Source: Hahellaceae bacterium (lineage in GTDB: Bacteria; Pseudomonadota; Gammaproteobacteria; Pseudomonadales; Oleiphilaceae). Taken from it: DNA of 64,000 nucleotides. Where the stretch lies: contig JACKOD010000001.1 in NCBI GenBank assembly GCA_024234505.1, positions 496,001 through 560,000 on the forward strand, written 5' to 3'. Shown here piece by piece: positions 34,833 through 43,373 of the stretch (position 1 is the stretch's first letter; each line of letters begins with the position of its first letter). The translations under genes were made by a program, and so were the position numbers. The notes beneath the pieces are model-generated. The model worked only from the letters and a program-made list of their open reading frames with translations. It searched no databases and was not told the origin of the DNA.

Positions 34833-34866
34833 AAAAAGGCGAGATTTTTATCTCGCCTTTTTTATT
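34833..34866 (+). terminator. Terminator after PEP-CTERM gene 1
   Basis: AAAAAGGCGAGAT / ATCTCGCCTTTTTT over a short TTTT loop, with T-rich end. Confidence 0.9.
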
Positions 34867-34988
34867 TGGAAATGCTCTTTTAAAAATGGCGAGCATGGCG
34901 CCAAAAATCGTCAGTAAATTTTACATCTGCCGTCATCAATGATTTTTTCTATAGATAATAATTCAAATAAAACAATGAGATATTGTTG

Positions 34989-35005
34989 TTGGCACGGATG
35001 GTGCT
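34989..35005 (+). promoter_or_regulatory. Sigma-54 promoter of PEP-CTERM gene 2
   Basis: TTGGCACGGATGGTGCT, near-perfect match to the -24/-12 consensus with GG-N10-GC, 64 bp before the ATG at 35070. Confidence 0.85.
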
Positions 35006-35069
35006 TTATGTTGATCTGTGAAAGTACAATAACCAAACTTCTAGCAGGAAGTTACTTAAGGAGTTCAAC

Positions 35070-35843
35070 ATGGGCATTAAAAAATTACTGGCAGCAGGCG
35101 TTGCGGCAGCAGCAATGTCAACAGTTGCAAATGCGGGCGTAATCAATGTAGGTGGCGTTGTTTGGGACCCAGATTCATTCTTTGACTTCACTTCAAACTC
35201 AAATTTGATTGAAGATCAGTTGGATGTGGCCAATGGCGTTGTTGAGCTGCAAGGTTTTGGTCAAATTACCAGCTTTAACGGTACTGGACCTGCTACATTT
35301 TGCCCTGGTTGTGAGTTGACCTATACCTTTGGTGGTTTCACATTTGATTCCGCAATTGGTGGCGTTGATATCTTTGGTAACGCGGTAACTTACGTTGGAT
35401 TTACTGGTGGTTGGGTTAATTTCTGGGTAGATAGCACTACAGCCTACGATCCAAACAATATGGCAACTGCAGGTGATGGTGCCTTATTTCTGGATGTAGC
35501 TGCACATGACCAGTTCAGCACAATTTTTGGTAAGAATTTGTCTCTGGTTGCTGCACTGAGCTCTTTCGGTGCAGGAAGTGATACTGGTTCTGGTAATGCG
35601 TTGTTAGATGTGGTTGGTGGTATGGCTGCAGGTAACTTCGATACCAATACTCGTGCAGATGGTGCAGACTTTGTCTTCACTTCAAGCTTCCAGCTAATTG
35701 AAAATGGTGCGACTCCCGACGGCTTTGAACTGTTTGGTTCTGCAGACCTGAAAGGTGCATCAATTCCTGAGCCTAGCTCTGTGGCATTACTTGGTCTGGG
35801 CCTGCTGGGCTTGGGCTTAGGTGCAAAAAGAAAGAAAGCCTAA
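35070..35843 (+). CDS. PEP-CTERM sorting-domain protein 2
   Basis: 257 aa, start ATG with AAGGAG 7 bp upstream. Signal peptide ends VANAG. It repeats the layout of protein 1 in the same order: GVINVGG, DSFFDFTSNSNLIEDQLD, FCPG(G)CELTY, GADFVF(S/T)SSFQ and the C-terminal IPEPSSVALLGLGLLG plus AKRKKA. A tandem duplication is the likely origin. Function unknown; the two Cys in CPGC may bind metal or pair. Confidence 0.92.
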   Translation: MGIKKLLAAGVAAAAMSTVANAGVINVGGVVWDPDSFFDFTSNSNLIEDQLDVANGVVELQGFGQITSFNGTGPATFCPGCELTYTFGGFTFDSAIGGVDIFGNAVTYVGFTGGWVNFWVDSTTAYDPNNMATAGDGALFLDVAAHDQFSTIFGKNLSLVAALSSFGAGSDTGSGNALLDVVGGMAAGNFDTNTRADGADFVFTSSFQLIENGATPDGFELFGSADLKGASIPEPSSVALLGLGLLGLGLGAKRKKA

Positions 35844-35867
35844 TAAGCTAACTGCTTAGTTTGGTCG

Positions 35868-35894
35868 AAACCCCGGCATGTCCGGGGTTTTTTA
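35868..35894 (+). terminator. Terminator after PEP-CTERM gene 2
   Basis: AAACCCCGG / CCGGGGTTT stem with loop CATGT and following T run. Confidence 0.9.
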
Positions 35895-35898
35895 TTGT

Positions 35899-36945
35899 CT
35901 ATTTGTTGATGAAATCGGTTAGATTTCTTCTGCGGGTGCGAGCGTTGTTGCTTGAGTGTTTATCAATGCCTATTCTCAGAAATAATCCTCCAGTGCCTGC
36001 AGGATTCAGAGTGAGCATGCTTTCAGTGATTTGTTGAAGTGTGGTTGCGTGTTCGTTCGGGATGGTTGCGTGGTTGCGCGTAAAAACACCGGGGGCGGCA
36101 TAGACCTGAACTGATAAGCCCATAGCGGTTGCGCTTAACCAGCAGCGTTCGAGTATTCGGCCAAGCGAAATTGCGCCCTGCCTTGAGTTTTCTTTGGGGC
36201 TAATAAGCAGAAGTGTGGGGGAGAGCTTGGTGGGTAGTACGGTCGATCGGTAGCCAAAAACGTAACTCATTCCCAATTTATTTAGCCATGCCATGGTAGG
36301 CCAATTGCTGGCTAGTTTAAATATTGGGCGTGCAAAGGGTTCAATGTTCAGAGAGCGTAAATCCATTCCCTCTTGAGCGCCCTCTTTGTCGTTAAAGCGA
36401 ACTGTTTTAAATAGTTCTTCGTGCACATGTTTAATTTGAAAGCGAAGGCTTTCTGCCTTGAATAGTGCGCGACAGGCGACTTTTTTTTGCATCCCGTTGG
36501 AGCAGTCAATGGCTTCCGTTAATGGGGTTGAGGCGCTTTCAAGTAGCTTTTGGGTGAGGCGCTTTGCGTGAGGGGTAAATGGAAAGCGTCTATTGCTTTG
36601 TCTTAGAGGGATCATTGAAGCAAGCGTGGCTTCGGCTGGGAGGATTGATCTTCCTGTCAATTGAACTTTTGCGATTAGCAAAGGGTCGTCGAGGTTGGGG
36701 AGTATTTCAATGTTGTGCTCGATGCCAAGACTCGCTAGAAAAATGTGGATATTTTCAAGGCAGCTGCCACTGGCAATATCTGAAAGCAAGTAGTTAGTGT
36801 CTGATATCGAACCGCTTCGAGTGGCATCAATTCGCAATAAAAGGGTTGAGTCCTGCCAGTCAAATATCCATGGTTGCGAATTGTCTGCTGAAGGGGCGAG
36901 AATAGCTGCGCTAATGATGTCAGATTTAAGCTTTTGGGTGAGCAT
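35899..36945 (-). CDS. Acg-type FMN-dependent nitroreductase-like protein
   Basis: 348 aa. The N-terminal APSADNSQPW (about residues 17-26) and C-terminal GLFLRIG are typical of the Acg/twin nitroreductase family, in which two NTR units share one FMN site. The genuine substrate is unknown. It is transcribed towards the PEP-CTERM genes and may complete an acyltransferase-E1-nitroreductase set. Confidence 0.85.
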   Translation of the reverse strand: MLTQKLKSDIISAAILAPSADNSQPWIFDWQDSTLLLRIDATRSGSISDTNYLLSDIASGSCLENIHIFLASLGIEHNIEILPNLDDPLLIAKVQLTGRSILPAEATLASMIPLRQSNRRFPFTPHAKRLTQKLLESASTPLTEAIDCSNGMQKKVACRALFKAESLRFQIKHVHEELFKTVRFNDKEGAQEGMDLRSLNIEPFARPIFKLASNWPTMAWLNKLGMSYVFGYRSTVLPTKLSPTLLLISPKENSRQGAISLGRILERCWLSATAMGLSVQVYAAPGVFTRNHATIPNEHATTLQQITESMLTLNPAGTGGLFLRIGIDKHSSNNARTRRRNLTDFINK

Positions 36946-37187
36946 TTGAGCGTATCCTTAGCATAATTATTGTCAATTGGCTTTGGTTATTAAAATTTTT
37001 TTATGAATACATGACGTTATTCAAATATTTCAGTGTTTTCATGAGGTTGTACAGTTTTGCAAACTGGTTATCTTTACCCGCTTTGTAATTACTGTATCTT
37101 AGCGTAACAAATTGCTAACAGCAGTCTATAACTAAAATAATAAAGACACTTTTATATGGTTTTATTCAGAAAGGATTTTGAGATCAG

Positions 37188-37988
37188 ATGCTTCTCGTAT
37201 TGGCTGGCTCGCTTTTAGCTTTCACTATAACGCATGAGGTGCGGGTTCTTGAACCGCACAAAAAAGGTGTTGTAGTTTACGAACGCTCCATTAATCACGG
37301 AAATACTTTCATTCGAGAGGATGTGGTTGTTGAACCACTGTCCGAAATGAGATTTCGTAATATTGTCCGGCAGGCGTATGACTATAGTTGTGGATCTGCG
37401 GCATTAACAACCTTGCTACAGCATTACCTCGGTAGAAACTTCCAGGAACGTCAGGTTATGGAAGGTTTGCTTCACTATGGTGAAAGCGAGCGAATTGTCG
37501 AGCGTCGCGGGTTTTCAATGCTTGATATGAAACGTCTGGCATCTGCGCTGGGATATCCTGCGGGTGGTTTCAAGGCAGAACTGGCTGATTTGATGGAGTT
37601 GGATCACCCTGCCATCGTGCCAATTCATTATGCAGGCTTTAAGCATTTCGTGGTTGTCAGAACCATTCGGGATAATCGTATTTATATCGCTGATCCGTCC
37701 ATGGGTAACATTACGTTTACGCTGGAGGATTTTAAGGATAAGTGGGATCAAAACGTTTTGTTTGTTATTTTTCCGGGAAATACCAAGCCCATTGATGGAT
37801 TAGAGCTCCGAGAAGAAGATTTACGTTATGTTGATGATCAGACGATAACGTATCAGGCGATGAGAGAGTTTCCGCAATTCAAAGATGGACTTGAGTATGC
37901 AATTCAAAACGAGTTAGAACGTCAGAAGAATAATGAAGATGGAACCGTAGAAAATACCGTTAAGTTTCTTCATTACAACCGAAACTAA
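37188..37988 (+). CDS. Exported C39-family cysteine peptidase (FapD-like)
   Basis: 266 aa. A hydrophobic signal (LVLAGSLLAFTI) leads to the C39 domain with Cys in YDYSCGSAALTTLL, His in KHFVVV and Asp in ADPSMG. Unlike bacteriocin exporters it has no ABC transporter part. FapD of Pseudomonas functional amyloid is of this type. A FapF-like barrel follows after about 57 bp. C-terminal tail is charged and helical. Confidence 0.85.
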   Translation: MLLVLAGSLLAFTITHEVRVLEPHKKGVVVYERSINHGNTFIREDVVVEPLSEMRFRNIVRQAYDYSCGSAALTTLLQHYLGRNFQERQVMEGLLHYGESERIVERRGFSMLDMKRLASALGYPAGGFKAELADLMELDHPAIVPIHYAGFKHFVVVRTIRDNRIYIADPSMGNITFTLEDFKDKWDQNVLFVIFPGNTKPIDGLELREEDLRYVDDQTITYQAMREFPQFKDGLEYAIQNELERQKNNEDGTVENTVKFLHYNRN

Positions 37989-38045
37989 CGTTACTTTCGA
38001 AACTAAAACGTGGATCTAGTGAATAACATAATAAAGGAATCAGGA

Positions 38046-39056
38046 ATGAACCGTTGGGTTGTGCCTTACTGCTTCTTGTGCGCTGCTGCATTAACTACCA
38101 CTTTTGTACATGCAGAAAACGATGCTAGTGTTGATAAAGCGCGTGACGCACTCGCTAAACAAGAGGGAGATGCTGACTCTGCCAAACAGCTGGAAGAAGT
38201 GTTCCAGGCGGCTGAGAAGAACTATTCGCTTTTAAAGAAGGGCGGGACATCGTTAACTTACTCTTTCGATTACAGTTACTTCGGTGATCAGCGTCTGGAT
38301 ATCGAAATCGTGAACAGTTCGGTTCGAAATCTTGATGTTACTCCTTCGGCCTCGCACACCTTTACCAATACTTTTTCAATTGACTACGGTTTGCTGGATA
38401 ACGTTACCTTAAGTGCACGTATACCTTTTAGTTCTAAATACGATACACAAAGCGAGCTTTCCAATAATGATCTCGGTGATGTCAGTCTTTCTTTGCGTTG
38501 GCAGCCGATACCCTATGTTCCTGGAAAAGTGTCATATACAGTTTTCGGGTCATTCAAGACTAAAACAGGTGTCAGCCCATACGAGATCAATGTAAACCGT
38601 GCGCTGGCATCAGGTAGTGGGTATTACTCTGCGTCAGCAGGCTTAAGTGCTTCAAAAGTATTGGATCCGGTTGTCTTGTTTGGATCTACCAGTTTTTCTT
38701 ACGCATTCGAAGAAGATGGGCTCAATCAGGTTCGCGGGGCTCGCCTGCTCCGTAGTGTAACGCCCGGTTTTAGCGTTTCGTTTTCCGGCGGTTTTTCATA
38801 TTCACTCTCTTATGACGTCTCGATGAGCGCGTCCTTCCAGCTAAGTTACTCTGATCAGACCGAACTATTGTTCCAAGGGGGTGATAAAGCGGTGGCACAA
38901 GATCAGGTAAGTAGCCTTGTGAACGTGTCATTGGGTACCCGTGTCAGTGAAAAAACCATTATTAACACCAACTTTGGATTTGGTTTAACCGAAGATTCTC
39001 CAGATGTACTGATAGGCGTTTCGATGCCTATCAATATTGCAGGGCTTAAAGAGTAA
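38046..39056 (+). CDS. Outer-membrane beta-barrel protein, FapF-like
   Basis: 336 aa from ATG 38046 (AAGGAATCAGGA upstream). Signal peptide ends VHA. Residues about 25-70 (KARDALAKQEGDADSAKQLEE, split as KARDALAK and SAKQLEEVFQAAEKNY) form a coiled coil, then amphipathic strands (TSLTYSFDYSYFGD, GDVSLSLRW, SFSGGFSYSLSYDVS) build a barrel. Coiled coil plus barrel is the layout of FapF, the amyloid secretion pore. No repeat-containing amyloid subunit is present in the window. Confidence 0.75.
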   Translation: MNRWVVPYCFLCAAALTTTFVHAENDASVDKARDALAKQEGDADSAKQLEEVFQAAEKNYSLLKKGGTSLTYSFDYSYFGDQRLDIEIVNSSVRNLDVTPSASHTFTNTFSIDYGLLDNVTLSARIPFSSKYDTQSELSNNDLGDVSLSLRWQPIPYVPGKVSYTVFGSFKTKTGVSPYEINVNRALASGSGYYSASAGLSASKVLDPVVLFGSTSFSYAFEEDGLNQVRGARLLRSVTPGFSVSFSGGFSYSLSYDVSMSASFQLSYSDQTELLFQGGDKAVAQDQVSSLVNVSLGTRVSEKTIINTNFGFGLTEDSPDVLIGVSMPINIAGLKE

Positions 39057-39098
39057 AGGGAGTCACTCGTAATTTGTGTCCTACAGAGAATTTTTGTA

Positions 39099-40703
39099 AT
39101 GAAAAAAACGACGTATAAATTTCGAAAAATTGGGTTAGCGGCTGTGTGTGCTTGTATTAGTTCAGGCACTTTCGCTCAAATGACGCAAAACCTGGCAATC
39201 GACTCTAAAGCGCTGGCTCTAGGGAATGCGGTGACTGCAGATCCGCCAGGTATTAAGTCAATTCATTATAACCCTGCCGGTTTGGCCAAGTTGAAGGGGC
39301 GCCAGTTTGAATTGGGTCTGTTAAATGCCTATATGGATATAGATGCCGAGTTTATTGCCCCTCCCGGCTATAACATTTTTGGTATTGATGGCTCAAAAGA
39401 TCCTGTCGCGAATTCTCACAGCCATACCAATACACTGGCATTATACATTCCGGGTATCGGGTTGCAGAAAATGCCTTTTGGGGGGCCTGCGTTGGCGCCG
39501 TCAATGGGCTTCTCGATCAACCTGCCGGGATCCAAATTTACGTTTGGAAACGCAGTTTATATGCCTATGGTTGCCGGTTTTTGGCGAAGTCAGTCAGACC
39601 CGGGACGATATCAGCCAAAAGCAGCGGCGTTGCAGCGCTTTACGTATTTATCACCGACCGTAGGTTACGAGATCAATGATCAGTGGTCTGTCGGATTCGG
39701 TGTACACCTTTCGCATTTCGGAATTGCGGCTGATCAGTTTATGCGTGCGCCGAACATGCTTCTTGGTGTGACCGAGGTATTACAGGAGGCCTTTAACTGT
39801 GAATCCGGAAACGAGCCATTAGCTCCGTTTATCGCGCTTTGTGGTGGTAATGTTGGGCCTTGGGATGATATCGGTGCAATGAGCCTTAAGGCTGAAGAAA
39901 GTATTTCTCCTACCTATGCTGTCGGCGTTCTTTGGGAACCCACAGACTGGTTTTCCTGGGGCGCAAGTTATACCAGTGATGCCGACATGAAGCTTAAGGG
40001 TACCTTTGAGCTTAATTATACCGATGACTGGTCTGGTTTTTGGCAGGGCGTGAATGGTTCGATTATGGGTGCGATTGGTGCTGCGATACTCAGTTTACCT
40101 TCTGGTGTACCGAGAGAAACCGGAAATATTACGATCAACCACAATTATCCCCAACATTTTCAAACGGGCATAAGTGTAAAAGTTCATCCGATGTTGACCA
40201 TTAATACGGACCTTGGATGGACTGACTTCAAGAATTGGGATGCATTGCATATTCAATTCGACCGAAAGTTAGAATTCTTAGGTGCTGCGAAGATTCTGTC
40301 GCCGGACAATGTTACGGATACGTCTTTAAGTCTGCCCATGGGGATGACGGATGAGTGGAACGTGGGGATAGGTGCTGAATTGCATGTATCGTCGCGTTTG
40401 GATCTACGCGCCGGCGTTGAATTCCGGGATTCGGTTATTCCAGATAATCAACGTAACCTGATGGCTCCATTTGGGGGGGCAAACCTGTATGGTGTGGGAT
40501 TGGGGTATCAGTGGAGCAAAGATACTGTAATTGATGCCAACATTTCGTATGTCCAGTCGGTTGAATATATTCCCGCGAATGGAAGCTGTAACATTAACTG
40601 TGATAATTTGACCAACCTTATCTATAACCCTTACGCCGGACTTGATGTTAAAACATCGCTTAGATTCGCAGCGGTGGGTGTTAGTTTCAGAACGGCGTTT
40701 TGA
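39099..40703 (+). CDS. OmpP1/FadL-family outer-membrane protein
   Basis: 534 aa with a signal peptide ending TFAQ. The N-terminal LAIDSKALALGNAVTADPP and YNPAGLAKLKG motif are typical of the FadL N-terminal hatch (NPAG). The rest is beta-barrel, ending in RFAAVGVSFRTAF, the C-terminal aromatic outer-membrane signature. It probably imports hydrophobic compounds. It is the third gene of the C39 cluster. Confidence 0.85.
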   Translation: MKKTTYKFRKIGLAAVCACISSGTFAQMTQNLAIDSKALALGNAVTADPPGIKSIHYNPAGLAKLKGRQFELGLLNAYMDIDAEFIAPPGYNIFGIDGSKDPVANSHSHTNTLALYIPGIGLQKMPFGGPALAPSMGFSINLPGSKFTFGNAVYMPMVAGFWRSQSDPGRYQPKAAALQRFTYLSPTVGYEINDQWSVGFGVHLSHFGIAADQFMRAPNMLLGVTEVLQEAFNCESGNEPLAPFIALCGGNVGPWDDIGAMSLKAEESISPTYAVGVLWEPTDWFSWGASYTSDADMKLKGTFELNYTDDWSGFWQGVNGSIMGAIGAAILSLPSGVPRETGNITINHNYPQHFQTGISVKVHPMLTINTDLGWTDFKNWDALHIQFDRKLEFLGAAKILSPDNVTDTSLSLPMGMTDEWNVGIGAELHVSSRLDLRAGVEFRDSVIPDNQRNLMAPFGGANLYGVGLGYQWSKDTVIDANISYVQSVEYIPANGSCNINCDNLTNLIYNPYAGLDVKTSLRFAAVGVSFRTAF

Positions 40704-40711
40704 TCGCAAAT

Positions 40712-41878
40712 ATGAGCAGAAATAGCCTGATATACGCCAGCATTATGCTGGCGTTTTCAATTAGTTCCTTTGAGGTTCGCGCAGAAAAATTTTTCAGCTG
40801 GATTGATGAATTCGGGCAGCGGCATACGACTGTGATTCCGGAGGAAGCTAATCCTCTGTTAGATAAAAAGCAGGTAGAGGATTTAAAATCTCAACCTGCT
40901 AAGCAGCCAGATGAAACTAAAGAGGCGAGTATCAATCACTCGGAGCCGTTGAGTACGCCAGAACGTGATTCATCAACGGCTGAAGATAAGCCCGTTCATT
41001 TGGATTCAGCGCCAGCGCTCGTGGATGATTCGCTAGCTGAGCCCGTCACGCCTTCCGTTGCAAAAACGAAAGAGAGTGGCGCTTATAGGGCGTTGAATGG
41101 TGAAGAATATATCGACGCAAACGTACTGGAAGCCAATGGCTTTGTCAGAGGCGAGGGGGACTTACCTTATTATTTGTGGCGGGATAGTGATGGTGTGAGT
41201 CACTATAGCTTCTACAAGCCTAAAAATGCGGCTCAACGCAGTGCATCTGACGTGGCTACGGTTATCAAAACTACGCCCGCTGATGAGCTGAGTGGCGAGG
41301 CAGTGGCATCCACAGACAACTCGCAACTTGATGAGTTTGCAAAGAAATTGCTAAAAATGGGCGCTGATAGCTCCGAATTTAAAAAATTTTCCGAAGGTTG
41401 TTGCGCAAATATTAATTCAGAGCCACTTTTGTCACTCATGGATGGGCAATTATTTGGAATGCTGGATGATGATAGTGAGATTTTTGAGTTTTCAGATGGA
41501 TCAAGTCCCTATCTTCTGGTTCGTTTACCGGTAAGCCAGCGTGAATACCACATTATAATTCGTTCATTCATAAAGTCTGATCGGAAAAAAGGTCTGATTA
41601 ATGGCGTTTTCGTTCCGCAAATTAGTATGCTTGATGAGCATTATAAGCCGGTTAGGTTGATTAGGCGGGCTGCCTATCATATTCAGCCTGAGACTTGGCT
41701 TAAGTACGGATTTTTAGAGGGTATTTTCAAAATTCCTGCAAAAGGGGTCGAGCGCTATATGCTGGTTCACACCTCTAATGAATTAGTGCAGGGGGAAACC
41801 CGTATTGAAGGTAAAACGGTACAAGTGCTTTCACATGAGCGTGTTGGTGAAATCGAAATAGAGCTTGTTCGGGAATAA
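40712..41878 (+). CDS. Exported DUF4124/MalM-like protein
   Basis: 388 aa from ATG 40712 (a TTG at 40700 overlapping the previous stop is also possible). Signal peptide ends VRAE. It opens with a DUF4124-like motif (KFFSWIDEFGQRHTT) and has a second at YLWRDSDGVSHYSFYKPK. The C-terminal part (LYxx...DGSSPYLLVRLPV, PQISMLDEHYKPVRLI) resembles MalM. It could bind the outer envelope. It ends the cluster; the next gene is convergent. Confidence 0.75.
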   Translation: MSRNSLIYASIMLAFSISSFEVRAEKFFSWIDEFGQRHTTVIPEEANPLLDKKQVEDLKSQPAKQPDETKEASINHSEPLSTPERDSSTAEDKPVHLDSAPALVDDSLAEPVTPSVAKTKESGAYRALNGEEYIDANVLEANGFVRGEGDLPYYLWRDSDGVSHYSFYKPKNAAQRSASDVATVIKTTPADELSGEAVASTDNSQLDEFAKKLLKMGADSSEFKKFSEGCCANINSEPLLSLMDGQLFGMLDDDSEIFEFSDGSSPYLLVRLPVSQREYHIIIRSFIKSDRKKGLINGVFVPQISMLDEHYKPVRLIRRAAYHIQPETWLKYGFLEGIFKIPAKGVERYMLVHTSNELVQGETRIEGKTVQVLSHERVGEIEIELVRE

Positions 41879-41904
41879 TGGCAACTTTCTGGTTTGCAGA
41901 AAAT

Positions 41905-42525
41905 TTAAGTTGAGTAGTATCGTTTTAGAAACTGCATAGCACTGTTGAGTTCTTGTTGCTTGGTATTACAACCGCCTTTGTCCGGATGATGAATGGTGGC
42001 CAGTTGTCGGTAGCGCCTTTTTATGTCGATAAAACTGACTCCTGGAGTTAATTTAAGCACCTTGAGGTGCTTTTCGAGTTCTGTTGGCGAGTGAAGTTTG
42101 GTCCACAGCTGCAGCAGCATGTCATTTATGTCAGCTTCGGTTGTTCGGTGCAGGTTGTTTAAATCGCTATAGTAAAGGCGTAGTGCTTCATTGTGATCAT
42201 CGCATTGTAGTGTAGTTTGATGTTCTGAAATTTCGGTTTCACCATGTCGCTTACTGAAAACAAGTGATATAGCTAGAGGGTTGATAATTACTGTTTTTCT
42301 CTGCTCCTTCTGCAAATCTTCTTTAATTTGGTATAGGGCGTGAAAAAGTAGAAAATGTGCGCTGAACAACTCGGCAGGTAAATGGAAGTTGAGTGCTTCA
42401 AATAGATAGTAGGGAGATTGTTGCAGCTTTCGAATCAGATTGTATTCAGAAATCGTTTGGCAGGGGGCATCTGAAAGTATTTTCCAGATAGCTTTTTTTA
42501 ACTGCCGTATGAATTCCGAATACAT
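41905..42525 (-). CDS. DnaJ-related co-chaperone-like protein
   Basis: 206 aa. The last 60 residues are a J domain with the HPD tripeptide in IHHPDKGGCN. The N-terminal 140 residues fit the DNAJ-related family (KLQQSPYYLFEALN). It would stimulate an Hsp70. Common in Pseudomonas and Vibrio without known client. Confidence 0.85.
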   Translation of the reverse strand: MYSEFIRQLKKAIWKILSDAPCQTISEYNLIRKLQQSPYYLFEALNFHLPAELFSAHFLLFHALYQIKEDLQKEQRKTVIINPLAISLVFSKRHGETEISEHQTTLQCDDHNEALRLYYSDLNNLHRTTEADINDMLLQLWTKLHSPTELEKHLKVLKLTPGVSFIDIKRRYRQLATIHHPDKGGCNTKQQELNSAMQFLKRYYST

Positions 42526-42579
42526 TCTCTCTGGGCCTAACTTAAATGAGAAGATTATAGCCCAGAGATCTGCTAAAGG

Positions 42580-43230
42580 TTATGCGGGTTCTAGGGATGT
42601 GTAGGTCATTTTTCTTGCTGTCGGAGCGGTTGCCGCTATTTTAGGTATGCCTCCCATAAACAGTTTTTGTGCAAATTTTGCAGCAGTTTCAACATCGGAG
42701 TGTACCGATCGCGAAATTCTTAAACCTATTTCACTGGCAACACCAAAGAATGCTGCAGACAGGTAGCCTTGATCGATCGGTGGAATCAAACCTCGGTTCA
42801 CGGCATCACTGATATCATTTTCCAGTGATTCCATATTTTTCCCCATAATGTCTGTACCAAAAAGATCTCTGATTATTTTTTCGTTGTAATGGGCTAGTTG
42901 GTAAACAATAGGGTCTTCGGCAATAGTAGAAAATACTGCCAGATAGGTGTTGTAGATGAAGTCTTCCAGTGTTTTGGATTCTTCTCGCTTGAGTTTCAGG
43001 TTTGCGTCAAGGCGCAGCAGGTAGTCGTCCAGAAGTGCGCTGAATATTGATTGCTTATCTGGAAAATAGTTGTAGAAAGTACCTGATGCGAGCCCTGTAC
43101 GACGGATAATATCCCTTACCGTGACCTGATCATATGAATGCTCGCTAAAGCACTCACGCGCTGCGGTTAGAATCGCTAACCTGTTGGCAATACGATTCTT
43201 TTCACGCTTTCCTAGCGTTTTGGTATCCAT
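42580..43230 (-). CDS. TetR-family transcription regulator
   Basis: 216 aa. HTH at residues about 25-60: SYDQVTVRDIIRRTGLASG then TFYNYFPDKQSIF. The C-terminal ligand domain is not assignable. It is transcribed divergently from ttcA; the 143-bp gap could carry its operator. Target unknown. Confidence 0.88.
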   Translation of the reverse strand: MDTKTLGKREKNRIANRLAILTAARECFSEHSYDQVTVRDIIRRTGLASGTFYNYFPDKQSIFSALLDDYLLRLDANLKLKREESKTLEDFIYNTYLAVFSTIAEDPIVYQLAHYNEKIIRDLFGTDIMGKNMESLENDISDAVNRGLIPPIDQGYLSAAFFGVASEIGLRISRSVHSDVETAAKFAQKLFMGGIPKIAATAPTARKMTYTSLEPA

Positions 43231-43373
43231 AATTCGGCCTCAATCCATGTAGAACTTAAATCCAACGGGCAGCTGCCCGGTTAACGGTGACAAGTATAAC
43301 CAATAACAGTTTAAATGGCATTTGCTATATAATAGCGCAGGCCATTTTTATGCACTTTTTTGTGAACTGTACT

